Of a DNA stretch of 64,000 nt, positions 19,331 through 31,165 are shown one piece after another (the first letter of the stretch is position 1; every line of letters begins with the position of its first letter). The notes beneath the pieces are model-generated. The model worked only from the letters and a program-made list of their open reading frames with translations. It was not told the DNA's origin and searched no databases. Source of the DNA: Myxocyprinus asiaticus (lineage: Eukaryota > Chordata > Actinopteri > Cypriniformes > Catostomidae); assembly GCF_019703515.2 (NCBI RefSeq), contig NC_059368.1, forward strand, positions 32,809,391 through 32,873,390, written 5' to 3'. The position numbers were made by a program, and so were the translations under genes.

Positions 19331-21421
19331 TATCTATCTGTATTAATGGTGCCCTCACAGATGTGCGAGTTAACCATGCCATGGGCACTGATGCACCCTT
19401 GGCCTATACAGACACTGGCTTTTGGACCTGAGGCTGATAACAGCTTGGATGGTCCTTTTCCGCTTTGGCCCGGAGAACACGACGGCTGTGTTTTTCAAAA
19501 ACTATTTGAAATGTGGATTCATTGGACCAAAAACATGGTTCCACTGTTCTATTTTCCATCTAAGTTCAGACCGAGCTCAGAGAAGTCAGCAGCGCTTCTT
19601 GACTGTGTTGATGTAGGGCTTCTGCTTTGCATAGTAAAGTCTTAACTTGCATCTGTGGATACAGCGGCGAGTGGTGTTGACTAACAAAGGTTTACTAAAG
19701 TAATCCCAAGCCCCATTTCATGATATCCATTACAGATGAATGATGTTTTTTAAGACCGTGACATCTGAAGGATCAGAGATCACATGCATTCAGAAGTGGT
19801 TTTCGTGTTGCTCTTTACGCACCGAGATTTGACCATATTCCTTGAATCTTTTAACAATGTTGTGCACTGTAGAGGGTGAAATGCCCCAAATCCTTCCAAT
19901 TTGTCTTTGGGGAACATTGTTCTCAAAGTGCTGGATTATTTGTTGAAGCATCTGTTGGCAGATTGACAAGTCTCGAATGATCCTTGCTCTTGAAGGACTA
20001 AGCTGTTTTTGGAGGCTCCTTATATACTATGACACAATTGCCTCACCTGCTTAACATCTCCTGTTTCACATCACTTTGTTATTTTAACTCGTCAGTTTGT
20101 TATTAGTCTTAAATTGCTCCTGTCTCAACATTTTTGGAGCATGTTGCAATCATTTGATTAGAAATGACTGTACATTTTCCAAAAAACAATGAAATTCACA
20201 AGGTGTAAATCATCATAAAATGTGTTGTTGTAGTGTTTTCAATATAGCAAAGGGTGAATATAATTTACATATCACTACTTTTTGTTTTTATTAGCATTTT
20301 TCACACTGTCCCAACTTTTTTGTAATTGGGGTTTAATTTATGACCAGTAATTAACCAAGGTCAAAAACTATTTGGTGACATTGAATGTGTTTGTGTTTTA
20401 CCTAAGAACTTAAGCTTTTATTTGCACCTACTTGTGGAATCTTAATGTTTTTTCCAACAGAGATATTCAACAAAGTATGAAAAAATGTTTTGCCTTCACT
20501 AGTGTATTTTAAATGATTCTGCTGTGACAAAATAATGTATAATATATATATTGTCAACCACCCAAATGCACTTTGATTTTCATGTAAACAGCCTGTTGTT
20601 TGTTCATATATTTACTCCAGCCAGTAAATGTAACTGTTTTTTTCTGATAGTATAAAACAATAAACTGCAAAATTCTTTAAACAAAATGCTGTAATGTTTG
20701 AAATATGGATTAGTGAGATTATTCTTCAAATGATTTTTGGTTACATGTTAAAAAAAAAAAAGTATGTTGTTTTCTTCTTAAAACCAAACTAAAACAGTGA
20801 TCAAATTATTTTATTTTCAGGTAAAACAAAATAAAGCCTAGATACTGCATTGTTTATGGTAAAATTGAAACAAAAATGGCAACATTTATTGAAAACTGCT
20901 ATATTGTTTCATATACAGGTTAGAAAGTGGCATGATATGGATTTGGAAGTGGAGAAGGCAAGGACGTGGAAGGAGGTTTAAATTAGTTTTGCAATATCCA
21001 TAAAATTGGATATGGAAGTGGAGGAGCGCGGGAGATGGAAGGAGTCTTAAATTAGTCTTACAATATCCATAAAATTGGATATGGATGTGGAGCAGGCTAG
21101 GAAGTGGAAAGAATCTTAACCCTTGTGCGACCTTAGGGACATTTTTGTCTTTTCAATCATTTTGACTGTGTTAATGCCAAAGGCATACATTTTGCCAAAG
21201 ATGTGTATTTTTGGAGGAATTTTGATATTTCAACCTCAGTTTCTATAATACTTTTATAATACACTGTGTACACAAAATAGTTACACTCAGGACCTTCAGG
21301 ACAAAAATGTCCCCATTGAAACCCATTAAAACTGCAATATTTGATCTCAGTTCCATTTAAGCATAAAATCATGAATTCTATGATATTATGCTTTCATTCT
21401 GGAGTCCTGGTTTCAAAAATG

Positions 21422-21424
<3 letters not shown>

Positions 21425-21468
<44 letters not shown>
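21425..21468. repeat. (TA)n microsatellite
   Basis: A TA run directly at the left border of the Tc1 copy, consistent with TA-rich DNA being the insertion target. Confidence 0.95.
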
Positions 21469-21470
<2 letters not shown>

Positions 21471-21473
<3 letters not shown>

Positions 21474-23010
21474 GTGCATCTCAATAAATTAGAATGTCGT
21501 GGAAAAGTTCATTTATTTCAGTAATTCAACTCAAATTGTGAAACTTGTGTATTAAATAAATTCAATGCACACAGACTGAAGTAGTTTAAGTCTTTGGTTC
21601 TTTTAATTGTGATGATTTTGGCTCACATTTAACAAAAACCCACCAATTCACTATCTCAAAAAATTAGAATATGGTGACATGCCAATCAGCTAATCAACTC
21701 AAAACACCTGCAAAGGTTTCCTGAGCCTTCAAAATGGTCTCTCAGTTTGGTTCACTAGGCTACACAATCATGGGGAAGACTGCTGATCTGACAGTTGTCC
21801 AGAAGACAATCATTGACACCCTTCACAAGGAGGGTAAACAACAAACATTCATTGCCAAAGAAGCTGGCTGTTCACAGAGTGCTGTATCCAAGCATGTTAA
21901 CAGAAAGTTGAGTGGAAGGAAAAAGTGTGGAAGAAAAAGATGCACAACCAACCGAGAGAACCGCAGCCTTATGAGGATTGTCAAGCAAAATCGATTCAAG
22001 AAATTGGGTGAACTTCACAAGGAATGGACTGAGGCTGGGGTCAAGGCATCAAGAGCCACCACATACAGACGTGTCAAGGAATTTGGCTACAGTTGTCGTA
22101 TTCCTCTTGTAAAGCCACTCCTGAACCACAGACAATGTCAGAGGCGTCTTACCTGGGCTAAGGAGAAGAGGAACTGGAGTTTGTATTTCATTTGGAAACC
22201 AAGGTCCTAGAGTCTGGAGGAAGGGTGGAGAAGCTCATAGCCCAAGTTGCTTGAAGTCCAGTGTTAAGTTTCCACAGTCTGTGATGATTTGGGGTGCAAT
22301 GTCATCTGCTGGTGTTGGTCCATTGTGTTTTTTGAAAACCAAAGTCACTGCACCTGTTTACCAAGAAATTTTGGAGCACTTCATGCTTCCTTCTGCTGAC
22401 CAGCTTTTTAAAGATGCTGATTTCATTTTCCAGCAGGATTTGGCACCTGCCCACACTGCCAAAAGCACCAAAAGTTGGTTAAATGACCATGGTGTTGGTG
22501 TGCTTGACTGGCCAGCAAACTCACCAGACCTGAACCCCATAGAGAATCTATGGGGTATTGTCAAGAGGAAAATGAGAAACAAGAGACCAAAAAATGCAGA
22601 TGAGCTGAAGGCCACTGTCAAAGAAACCTGGGCTTCCATACCACCTCAGCAGTGCCACAAACTGATCACCTCCATGTCACGCCGAATTGAGGCAGTAATT
22701 AAAGCAAAAGGAGCCCCTACCAAGTATTGAGTACATATACAGTAAATGAACATACTTTCCAGAAGGCCAACAATTCACTAAAAATGTTTTTTTTTATTGG
22801 TCTTATGATGTATTTAAATTTTTTGAGATAGTGAATTGGTGGGTTTTTGTTAAATGTGAGCAAAATCATCACAATTAAAAGAACCAAAGACTTAAACTAC
22901 TTCAGTCTGTGTGCATTGAATTTATTTAATACACAAGTTTCACAATTTGAGTTGAATTACTGAAATAAATGAACTTTTCCACGACATTCTAATTTATTGA
23001 GATGCACCTG
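21471..23010 (+). mobile_element. Tc1-like transposon with about 200-bp terminal inverted repeats
   Basis: The left end CAGGTGCATCTCAATAAATT and the right end, its exact complement, bound the element. The inverted repeats extend for about 195 bp (21471-21668 and 22815-23010). TA follows the right end. The interior encodes a transposase in the plus orientation, now broken. Confidence 0.92.
21770..22730 (+). pseudogene. Tc1-like transposase pseudogene lacking the first Asp
   Basis: The likely start is the ATG at 21770 (MGKTADLTVVQKTIIDTLHK); an in-frame ATG lies at 21734. Helix-turn-helix segments follow (AKEAGCSQSAVSKHVNRKLS, KASRATTYRRVKEFGY). The frame continues to LTWAKEKRNWSLYFIWKPRS and stops at 22210. 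The segment that normally contains SDESK, with the first catalytic Asp, has been deleted at about 22178. The catalytic remainder is open from 22251 (SVMIWGAMSSAGVGPLC, FIFQQDLAPAHTAKS with the second Asp, SPDLNPIENLWGIVKRK with the third acidic residue). Without the first Asp it cannot cut DNA. Confidence 0.88.
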
Positions 23011-23202
23011 TATGTATATATATATGTATATATATCATCATAAAATGTGCCATAATATTATTATTATTTTATTTTATTTTTTTCACCAGATGGTGCAATT
23101 TTTTTCATGTTTAGCCTATGGAGCAAATACATGCTTTTTTTCCTATTTTCTGTTTGCAGTATTATAGAGCACTGCAAGACAATTGAATAAATGATGCAGC
23201 TA

Positions 23203-23282
23203 AAATTGTGTGGGTGTGTTAGTATGGATGTCAGAGTGTGTTTTGTGTGTGTGTATTGAGAGGTGTGTGTGTGTGTGTGTAT
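23203..23282. repeat. Imperfect (GT)n microsatellite
   Basis: GT-rich run with interruptions. It is followed by a common repeat-like segment at 23290-23530 with 'ggttaggtttaggggtaggg' and 'ggggaccaaatgtccccata'. Confidence 0.8.
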
Positions 23283-24930
23283 GCGGGTATTTAACACTTA
23301 GTGGGGACCAAATGTCCCCATAAGGTTAGTAAAACCCGAAATTTTTGATGTTGTTGGTCCCCATGAGGAAAACAGCTTATAAATCACACTGAACTATGCT
23401 TTTTTGAAAATGTAAAAATGCAAAAAGGTTTTTGTGAGGGTTAGGTTTAGGGGTAGGGTTAGGGGATAGAATCTATAGTTTGTACAACGTAAAAACCATT
23501 ATGTCTATGTAAAGTCCCCATAAAACATGGAAACAAGTGTGTGTAAGTGTGTGTGTGTGTGTCTGTGAAAAACAACAGCGGCATTTTGTAAACATTTTAA
23601 AGGGTTAAAATCCTGAAAATGAATGAATATTTGGTAGTTATGATCAGGACTGATGTTGGTTAAAACATCTGTCAGTGAAAGTGGAAAATAATATTTATAT
23701 ATAATATTTTTATGGCAGTTTTTTGACATGGACATGTTTGTCCTCTAAGGTCCTGAGTGTGTTTTTTCTTTAATCTGACACTGCACAAAAAATAATAATG
23801 CAACAAAATCAATGTTGTTGCTAATCATTGACATATCCCAGACTGTGATAATCCCCCAAAATGTTTCCCCTTAGCATTTAGTATATGGAAAATAATATGA
23901 CGCTGACATTTTTGTTCTCTAAGGACCTCTGAGTAACTTTTTTTTATTGATGCATTAATTAATATATTGTTTGATGTTTAGGTTAGAAAGTGGCATGAGG
24001 TGGATTTGGAAGTGGAGGAGCCCAGGGCATGGATGGAGGCTTAAATCAGTCTTGGAATGAATTTATTTTTCAGGTAAAAATATAGACATTGTGTTGTTTG
24101 TTGCAGTCTTGAAAAAACAAACAAACAAAACAAAACAAATGCAACCTTTATCGAAAATTACTACATTGTTTGGAGTACAGGCTAGAAAGTGGCATGACGT
24201 GGATTTGGAAGTGGAGGAGCCCAGGACATGGAAGCAGTCTTGGAATGAATTTATTTTCCATGTAATAACATAGACATTGCGTTGTTTGTTGCAGACATAA
24301 AAAAGGCAATGATTATCTAAAAGTGCTATATTGTTTGATGTTCAGGTTAGAAAGTGGCATGAGGTGGATTTGAAAGTGGAGGATGCCAGCCAGGATGTGA
24401 AATGAGGCTTAAATCAGTCTTGGAATTAATTTATTTTTCAGGTAAAAAATTAGACATTGTATTGTTTGTTGTAGACTTTAAAAGAAATTCAACATTTATC
24501 GAAAATTTCTGTATTGTTTGACGTTCAGGTTAGAAAGTGGTTGATATGGAAGTGGAGGAGCGCAGAAAGTTAAAGGAGTCTTAAATTAGTCTTGCAAGAT
24601 CCATAAAATTAAATATGGAATTTGAGGAAGCGGGAAATGGAAGGAGGTTTAACTTAGTCTTGAAAAATACAGCAAAATGGATATGGAAGTAGAAGTAGGA
24701 CAGGAGATGGAAGGAGTCTTAATAAGTCTTGGAATTATTTTCATTTTCTGGTGAAAATAAAGCCATATATAGCAATATAGGTGTTGTAGACATGAAACTA
24801 AAATGCAACATTTATAGAAAAGTGTTATATTGTTTGAAATACAGGTTAGAAAGTGGAATTAAGTGTTAATGGAAGTGAAGGTGGCCAGAAGGTTTAAGGA
24901 GGCTTAAATCAGTCTTGAAATTATTTTAAT

Positions 24931-26388
24931 TTTAAAGTACATACAAATAATTTAACATAACACAATGTGCACACTATCTGCCCTAAATAGTATATGAGAT
25001 AAGAATGAGTATGTTTCAAATGGTAGTATGTTTAGAAAAAGGATTCCAAAGTAGCCCGGATGGTCTATTATTTCAGGTAGAATTGCGAAGTGCATGCTTT
25101 TTTGACTAATACTGCCCACAATCCCTTGCTCAACGGAAGAGGAGTTTGATGGTTCGCTTCAGAACTACAGCTGTGAAACTTGAAAAACTACAAACATGGC
25201 AGTGACGATGGCGCTTCATCAGTTCTTAAATGTTTTCACATCTTAAGCGTCACGTAAGTTTAATGGTTAAACGCTGTGAAAAGAAACTGCTTTGACTCTG
25301 TAGGACGACGATGCTTCTCGTTAAATTGTGAACGATCGGCTGCTCCATTTACACAATGAACAAAAAATGATTTGAGTGATTAAAAATCATAATATTACCT
25401 ACAAGCTTTTATGTCCATCTATTATATTTGTATTGCTTATGGATACACTTGTGTTTTTAAGAGCTTTCTTTCTTGAAAAGAATCATTAAGTAAAAGTGTC
25501 AGCACTATGTGGATTAAAAATGGAAACATTGATCAGATTAACACAATTGTATGGTCTCATTTTATTTTTCCCATTTATTGTATAACACTGAAATAGTGGA
25601 GATCAGATTCCCTTTCAATGGACTGTTGAATGATGTAAACGTGTGTGATGCTTCAAAAGACAAAAACAATGAATACATTTATCCAGCACAGTGTTATGCA
25701 ATTATTCTGTCTTTCTGAATTGTTTATGACATTCAAGACATGTTAGATAAAAGTAATGGTAGTATGTTTTTTTTTTTAACTTTAGTTGATTATGAATAAG
25801 ATCACATTAACTTGTTCAAAAATATTTAATTCATGTTTTACTTATTAGATTTAATCTGCAACACAATGTGAACTTCACACATTCAGTGGAGATAATGATA
25901 GCAAAATATATCATTTTGGCTTACAATAAACACACTTTATTACATATGCATCATACAGTATGTACTGTAAAACATCAGTGGATCTCCATAAGTTCCGCGA
26001 TCTTCAACGCCACGCTGCTGCTTCTCTCCAATACAGTAGGAATCACTGTGGGGTAGTGTAAATGAAATGAAATGATGAATGAATGATAGTAAAAATGAAA
26101 CGAGGAACGTGTATGTCATGACAACTGTGACAGGATGATTGACAGGTCGGAGTTAATAATTTGTGTTTTTGTGTATATGACTCTGTTATGTTGCATAAAT
26201 AGGACAGATCTTTTTAAACGCATGGAACATGATTAACATCAAGATGGCGAGCCTCCCATAGAGCCACTATTGAAGATAAAGATTGAATCATCACATACGA
26301 ACACCTACCACCTCAAACACTTTTCCCTGAAACTTTCAACTGATAAAACCATACAGACTGTGTTTTATATTCACTTCCCTTACAAAAA
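24931..26388. other. Gene-free AT-rich stretch
   Basis: No gene can be supported. The piece 25055-25200 ('aatactgcccacaatccctt') has the look of a dispersed non-autonomous DNA element. The rest shows no clear structure. Confidence 0.4.
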
Positions 26389-26389
26389 T

Positions 26390-26660
26390 TCACTGCAAAG
26401 AGTTCACTGCAAATGTGCCGCAAATTCGCCACAGATAATATTCACATGCAATTGAGCTTTGTGGCAAACTTGTGGCAAATTGTCCACTTCACCACTAGCA
26501 GTGAAGAGCTGCAAACTTCTGGCATACATTTGCGGCAAATCACAAGCTCATTTGCATGTGACAATAATAAGCAGCAAGTTTGCGTCTAGTTTAGATTTTT
26601 TTAAGGGTTTACTGGAAACTGCAGTTGGATTTGCAGAAGAAAAAAGCTGATTGGATCAAA
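26390..26660. mobile_element. Foldback repeat with inverted halves
   Basis: 'ttcacatgcaattgagct' (26441-26458) is the near-complement of 'agctcatttgcatgtgac' (26545-26562). Words such as 'tgccgcaaattcgccaca' and 'tgtggcaaacttgtggcaaa' repeat around them. It looks like a small foldback DNA element without coding capacity. Confidence 0.5.
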
Positions 26661-26860
26661 ATTTGTTACTGTCGCATATTTTGAAGAGTGAAATCGAACA
26701 ATTGATTTGTATTTTGTGTACATTTTAAATTGTGTATAACTGAGTTTTGGTGAAATTTGAATTAATCAAAAAAGGGGTAATCTTAAAACCAGACCACTAG
26801 TGAGAGACGAAAAGTGAAAGTAAACAAGAAACCAAAATCAAAATAAATGGCCCTAAATAC

Positions 26861-26888
26861 AAAAAAAAAAAAAAAAAAAAAAAAAAAA
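26861..26888. repeat. Poly(A) run
   Basis: A run of about 28 A, preceded within 25 bp by AATAAA (about 26841). It may be the 3' tail of a retroposed sequence, though the body upstream is not recognisable. Confidence 0.8.
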
Positions 26889-27080
26889 TTATCTAAATAG
26901 ATTTAAGCTTAAAAGACCAACAAGTTAAATAAATTAGGCAGGGGGAGTTGTGTGACACCATGCAAGGTTTGGACGTGTGAACGGTGAGCTCTGCGCACTT
27001 TGCTAGTTTTTAATTATTTTTGTGTCATAAACCGGTATGATTTGATACACTCTGTTTCATAACTGTTCTATGAAGACAGT

Positions 27081-27797
27081 ATGTCAAAGAATTCAAAATC
27101 CTCAGGCTCTGGAGACATTAAAAGACACTTACTTGCTAACTTGCAACTGGCGAGCATGTCTGTGATGCTGACGAAGGTCATTGCGGACTTGGAGGATCAC
27201 TGCGTAGGAGGTGAAATTCTCTGAGTTGGTTAAAAGAATCGGGAACGTCGAGAAACGGATTGATTATCTGGAGTCATCGGAGAGGGAATTAGCTGCTAAT
27301 CCGCTAGCGACCAAGGCAGATTTGCAATGCATCTGGGAAAAGTTGGAAGACTTTGAGAATTGTAATCGGCAAAACAATGTCCGAATTGTTGGAATTCCTG
27401 AGAACGGAAAGCAGAGATATGGTGAAATTCCTAGACAAGCTCTTCCCGAGTCTGCTCGACATAACAGGCCATAAACTGGAAAACGAGTGAGCTCACAGGG
27501 TCCCAGCTCAGAGATCGGCTGAGGGAGACAGGCCCTGATCAATTCTGGCCAAATTTCTGAGATCATCTGATAAAGATCTTGTGTTACGTGAGGCGAGGAG
27601 TAAAGAAAGGCTTTCTTGGAAGAACCACAGCAAGAGAGAAACGTGATCGATTCAAGGAATGCAAGAAACTCTTACATCAATGGAAGAACACTTTTGCACT
27701 GATGTTTCCGGACAAACTGAGAATAGATTCTAAGGATGGCCGTAAATTATTTACATGCCCACAACAAGCGATGTCTTTCATAAAATCAATGGAATGA
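27081..27797 (+). pseudogene. LINE ORF1 (RNA-binding protein) pseudogene
   Basis: ORF1 proteins of L1/Tx1 LINEs coat the element RNA. The ATG at 27081 (MSKNSKSSGSGDIKRHLLAN) opens a frame that stops at 27222. The next piece is in another frame, with a heptad-like helical stretch (VKRIGNVEKRIDYLESSERE) and the RRM-like signature NRQNNVRIVGIPENG. Another frameshift near 27410 follows, with an in-frame stop after HKLENE. The C-terminal domain at 27579-27797 has LMFPDKLRIDSKDGRKLF, then TCPQQAMSFIKSME and a stop. Three or more lesions. Confidence 0.75.
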
Positions 27798-27827
27798 GTA
27801 AGCCATTTGGTGATTTTCATGTTGTTC

Positions 27828-28128
27828 CCAAGTGAGCTTGACTCACTGAACATTCACTTGACTGTCCGAGGAAGCTGGGCACCTTTTTTGTTTCTTTTTG
27901 TGATGGTTCCGCCTAGCAGCTGGAGTTTGTTTTTTGGAAAAACACTTCTTTGGGACAGTTGTGGATGAATCTGCTCGTTCTTTGTGCTTATGCCTCCTAT
28001 TGGATAGAGTTTGTTTTGAGGAATATTTTTTTGCAGGACATTGGAAGGATTAGGTCATCTGCTACACTTATGAAACAGCCGGCTCACTGAACATTCGTTT
28101 GACTGCTCGAGGAAACTGAAAGGTTTTT

Positions 28129-28198
<70 letters not shown>

Positions 28199-28340
28199 GT
28201 GTTGGTTCCGCTAGAGGCTGGAGCTTGTTTTGGGGAGGAATACACCTTCAGGACAGTATGTGGATGAATCTACATGTTCTTTGTGTTTGTTCTGCCTATT
28301 GGCTAGAGTTTGTTTTATAGATTTTATTCTGTTATGTATT
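27828..28340 (+). repeat. Duplicated LINE inter-ORF spacer with TA microsatellite
   Basis: The block 27828-28025 (with 'tcactgaacattcacttgac', 'cctagcagctggagtttgtt') recurs at about 28082-28330 in diverged form ('tcactgaacattcgtttgac', 'ctagaggctggagcttgttt'). A TA microsatellite (28132-28195) expanded inside the second unit. Confidence 0.75.
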
Positions 28341-28365
28341 AGAAGCACCAGACTTGAGCAATCTG

Positions 28366-31150
28366 ATGGCAAAGTTGTTGCGATTGTCTCTCTCCACGTG
28401 GAATGTGAATGGGTTGGGGCACCCCATAAAAAGAAGGAAAGTTATTTCTCTTCTTAAGCGTAAGAAATATGATACAGTGTTTCTTCAAGAAATGCATCTT
28501 TCCCTGCAGGAAGCTGAAAAATTTTTGGGGTGGACATATTTTCTTTAGTGCTGGCTCAAGTAATAGCAGGGGAGTCATTACATTGATAAATAAGCATCTA
28601 CAATTCAAATGTCTCAAACAGATTAAAGATAAATTAGGAAGAGTCATTATTATTTTAGCAGAAATTCAGAGGCAAAGGTCGATTTTTTTTAATAATATTT
28701 ACGCAACTAACGTTGATGATCAGGGCTTTTTTATAGATCTTGAAGGGATGTTGCAAGCCGCTGGCACCCCTCATGACATAATATTGGGAGGAGACTTTAA
28801 TCTTTTGATGGACTCAGTCCTTTATCATAGTGAAGCAAAAGTGTAAAAAGCAAAAGCCCCCCAGAGCAACACTGATGCTTCACAGGATGAGTAAAAATCT
28901 TGGTCTTACAGATATTTGGAGACTTTTGAACCCATCTGGTAGGGACTATAAATTTTTTTCATCAGTCCATAGGATCTATTCTAAAATAGATTTTTTTTTT
29001 AAATATCTAAGTCCCTCATTTCATCTGTTGTGGATTGCTCAATTGGAAACATTTTAGTCTCAGATCACACCCTGGTGAATTTAGAGGTGTTGCCACATAT
29101 GGAGAAAATGAAATCATGTAGTTGGCGCTTTAATGTATCCCTATTGCAAAATTTTGAATTCCAACAAATGTTAAAGGCTGAAAATAATGTGAATATGGAG
29201 ACCAACTGGTCCTCAATATCCTCTGTGGGCATGGCTTGGGAGGCACTTAAAACGGTTCTTAGGGGTCGGATCATACAGTGTGCCTCATTCATCAAAAAGT
29301 CCAAAGCACGAGAACTTGTGGAGTTGGAAGGGAATATTAAAAGTGCAGAGGCAGAGCTGAAGCGCCGAATGTCATCTGATGGCCTCAGAGAATTAACCCG
29401 ATTGAAATACAGATATAAATGAATATACTATTTTGTCATGAAAGGTGGAGTTTTGGCTATTCAGGGCAAGACAGTCATACTTTGAGTCGGGGGACAAAGC
29501 AGGGAAGCTTTTGGCTAGATATATAAAGCAGAGAGAGTCTTTATCTACCATTCCCTCAGTGAAATCTGCTAGTGGTGAAATTTTAACCTTGGCCATTGAT
29601 ATTAATAATGCTTTTAAAGAATTCTATTTTGAGCTTTATAGTTCCACATCTTCGTCTACTGATGAAGACATTAGAAACATTGTGGAACCATTAGAACTCC
29701 CTAAACTGACGACTGGGCAAAAAAATTCTCTTGATTCTGAGATAACCTTGGAGGAGCTTGGAGAGGTAATTAAGGCCTTGCCTACAGGCAAGGCTCCGGG
29801 GCCAGATGGCTTTGCCACTGAATTTTTTAGATCTTATGCTACAGAATTGGCTCCACTTTTGCTAGAAGTTTATGTGGAATCATTAAAGTATATAAAGCTT
29901 CCACCAACCATGACACAAGCCCGGATCAGTCTGATATTAAAAACAGACAAAGATCCAAGCAAGTGTAAGAGTTACCGTCCAATTTCCCTGAACCAGCTAG
30001 ATGTTAAAATATTGTCAAAAATTCTGGCTATCTGATTGAGTAAAGTTATGACATCTCTTATACATATAGATCAGGTGGGGTTTATTCTGGGACGCAGCTC
30101 TTCTGATAACATTAGGCGTTTCATCAATATCATGTGGTCAGTGGTGAATGATCAGACTCTGTTCGCTGCCATCTCACTTGATGCCAAAAGGGTGTTTGAT
30201 ATGGTAGAATGGTATTATCTTTTTAAGATTTTGGAAATATACGGGTTCGGGAATACTTTTATTGGATGGATTAAGTTACTTTATAGACACTCGGTAGCAG
30301 CGGTACAAGGAAATGGATTAATTTCAGATTATTTTACTCTGGATAGGGGCACCCGGCAGGGTTGCCCTCTTTCCCCATTATTGTTCTGTCTTGCCCTGGA
30401 ACCATTAGCAGCCGTGATAAGAAGGGAAGATGATTTTCCAGAGGTGGTGGCGGGAGGTGTGGCACATAAGCTTTTGCTTTATGCTGATGATATTTTATTA
30501 TTATTCGTCTCTGACCCCACTAGATCTATGCCTTGCCTCCACAGAATTATTGATTCCTTTTCTAAGTTCTCAGGATACAGAGTCAATTGGTGTAAATCCG
30601 AAACTTTGGCTCTGACAGCATAATGCCCAGTAACAGCTTTTCAGCCAGGTGCCTTTCAGTGGTCCAAATGGGGCATTAAGTATTTGGGCATTTTATTCCC
30701 AGCAAATTTGTCTGATTTAGTTAAGAGTTAATTTTGACCCCTTAATAAAAAGTTTTTCAAGCGATGTGAGCAGGTAGGCTTCATTACATTTATCTATGAT
30801 TGGGAAAGTTAATGTTATTAAAGTGAATTGTATTCCAAAATTTAACTACCTGTTACAATCTCTCTCTGTAGATGTCCCCCTCTCTTATTTCAAGCAATTT
30901 GATACCATTGCGAAGTCCTTCATTTGGAATGGTAAACATCCCAGATTACATTTCAATAAGTTACATAGGCCGAATGAAAAAGGTGGGCTAGGCCTACCCA
31001 AGATTTTGTTTTATTATTATGCATTCAGTCTCAGACATTTGGCTCATTGGTCTCTTCCACCTGAGAGAGCCCCTGCCTGGTTCTGTATAGTACACTAGTC
31101 AGGGCTTCCTGCAACATGTAAACTGTCCCTACATTTATGCAAAATAACGT
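28366..31150 (+). pseudogene. LINE ORF2 (endonuclease and reverse transcriptase) pseudogene
   Basis: The ATG at 28366 begins an apurinic-type endonuclease: LSTWNVNGLGHP, then VFLQEMHLS with the catalytic Glu, IILGGDFNLLMD (about 28780), SKIDFF (about 28980) and SDHTLV (about 29060). The reverse transcriptase follows from 29445 with GKAPGPDGFATEFF, SYRPISLNQLDVKILSKILA, AAISLDAKRVFDMVEW, RGTRQGCPLSPLLFCL and LLLYADDILLLF. Frames change at about 28520, 28840, 29050, 29430 and 30620, and a TGA at 30033 interrupts the RT frame. The recognisable protein ends near AFSLRHLAHW and runs into non-matching sequence by 31150. It is 3' truncated and inactive. Confidence 0.85.
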
Positions 31151-31165
31151 GGGAGTCAGTCCTAC

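Larger units (their letters stand above)
17530..20000 (-). pseudogene. Outer Tc1-like transposase pseudogene, split by insertion
   Basis: Reading the minus strand, the N-terminal helix-turn-helix is visible at about 19995-19790 (RQIGRIWGISPSTVHNIVKR, then FKEYGQISVRKEQ). The middle part at about 19700-19340 has LYYAKQKPYINTVKKR. The C-terminal part resumes on the other side of the inserted element at 17713-17530, with VLDWPACSPD. Several stops and frameshifts interrupt it. It is a dead DDE transposase cut in two by the inner element. Confidence 0.68.
17130..20333 (-). mobile_element. Tc1-like transposon interrupted by a second Tc1-like transposon
   Basis: The ends are inverted repeats: ACCCCAATTCTGAAAAAGTT at 17131 and the complement of AACTTTTTTGTAATTGGGGT ending at 20332. 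A second pair of GTTGGGACA-type motifs lies inside each end (about 17348 and 20123). The minus strand encodes a badly broken transposase. The element at 17716-19330 sits in its middle, and removing that gives an element of about 1.6 kb. Confidence 0.8.
21121..23970. mobile_element. Possible TTAA-targeted DNA element splitting the array
   Basis: The array stops at TTAACCCTTGTGCGACCTTA (21117) and resumes near 23970. The intervening DNA contains several forms of GGACATTTTTGTC and its complement (about 21140, 21290, 23730, 23905). A terminal inverted-repeat pair is only weakly visible. It includes the Tc1 copy at 21471-23010 and a GT microsatellite. Confidence 0.3.
20745..24930. repeat. Diverged tandem array of 165-200-bp units with short subunits
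   Basis: Long units marked by AGGTTAGAAAGTGGCATGA (or close variants) start near 20917, 23980, 24179, 24344, 24528 and 24843, spaced about 165-200 bp (or a multiple). Shorter units of about 70 bp ('aattggatatggaagtggag', then 'atggaaggagtcttaaatta') lie near 21005, 21066, 24605 and 24675. Most units start behind a 'ttcag' or 'acag' that looks like a splice acceptor, and three of them can be read as [AV]RKWH[DE][VM]DLEVE. However, the frame ends in TAA in most units and is shifted in others. The array is split by the insertions between about 21117 and 23970. Confidence 0.7.
26941..31165 (+). mobile_element. Tx1/L1-type LINE, inactive
   Basis: A non-LTR retrotransposon with both ORFs recognisable: an RNA-binding ORF1 (27081-27797), then an endonuclease/reverse transcriptase ORF2 (28366 to about 31150). 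The spacer between them is unusually long and internally duplicated. The 3' part of ORF2 ends early, and no poly(A) tail is seen. Multiple frameshifts in both ORFs show it has been dead for a long time. Confidence 0.8.

Noticed and set aside
20917..21115. Protein-coding exons in the tandem array
   Set aside because: The readable (A/V)RKWH-type frame meets TAA in most units and is shifted in others, so coding is not supported at present.
23440..23475. Telomere-like TTAGGG repeats
   Set aside because: The 'ggttaggtttaggggtaggg' type words are irregular and recur in dispersed repeats at 49084 and 50058; they are not telomeric arrays.
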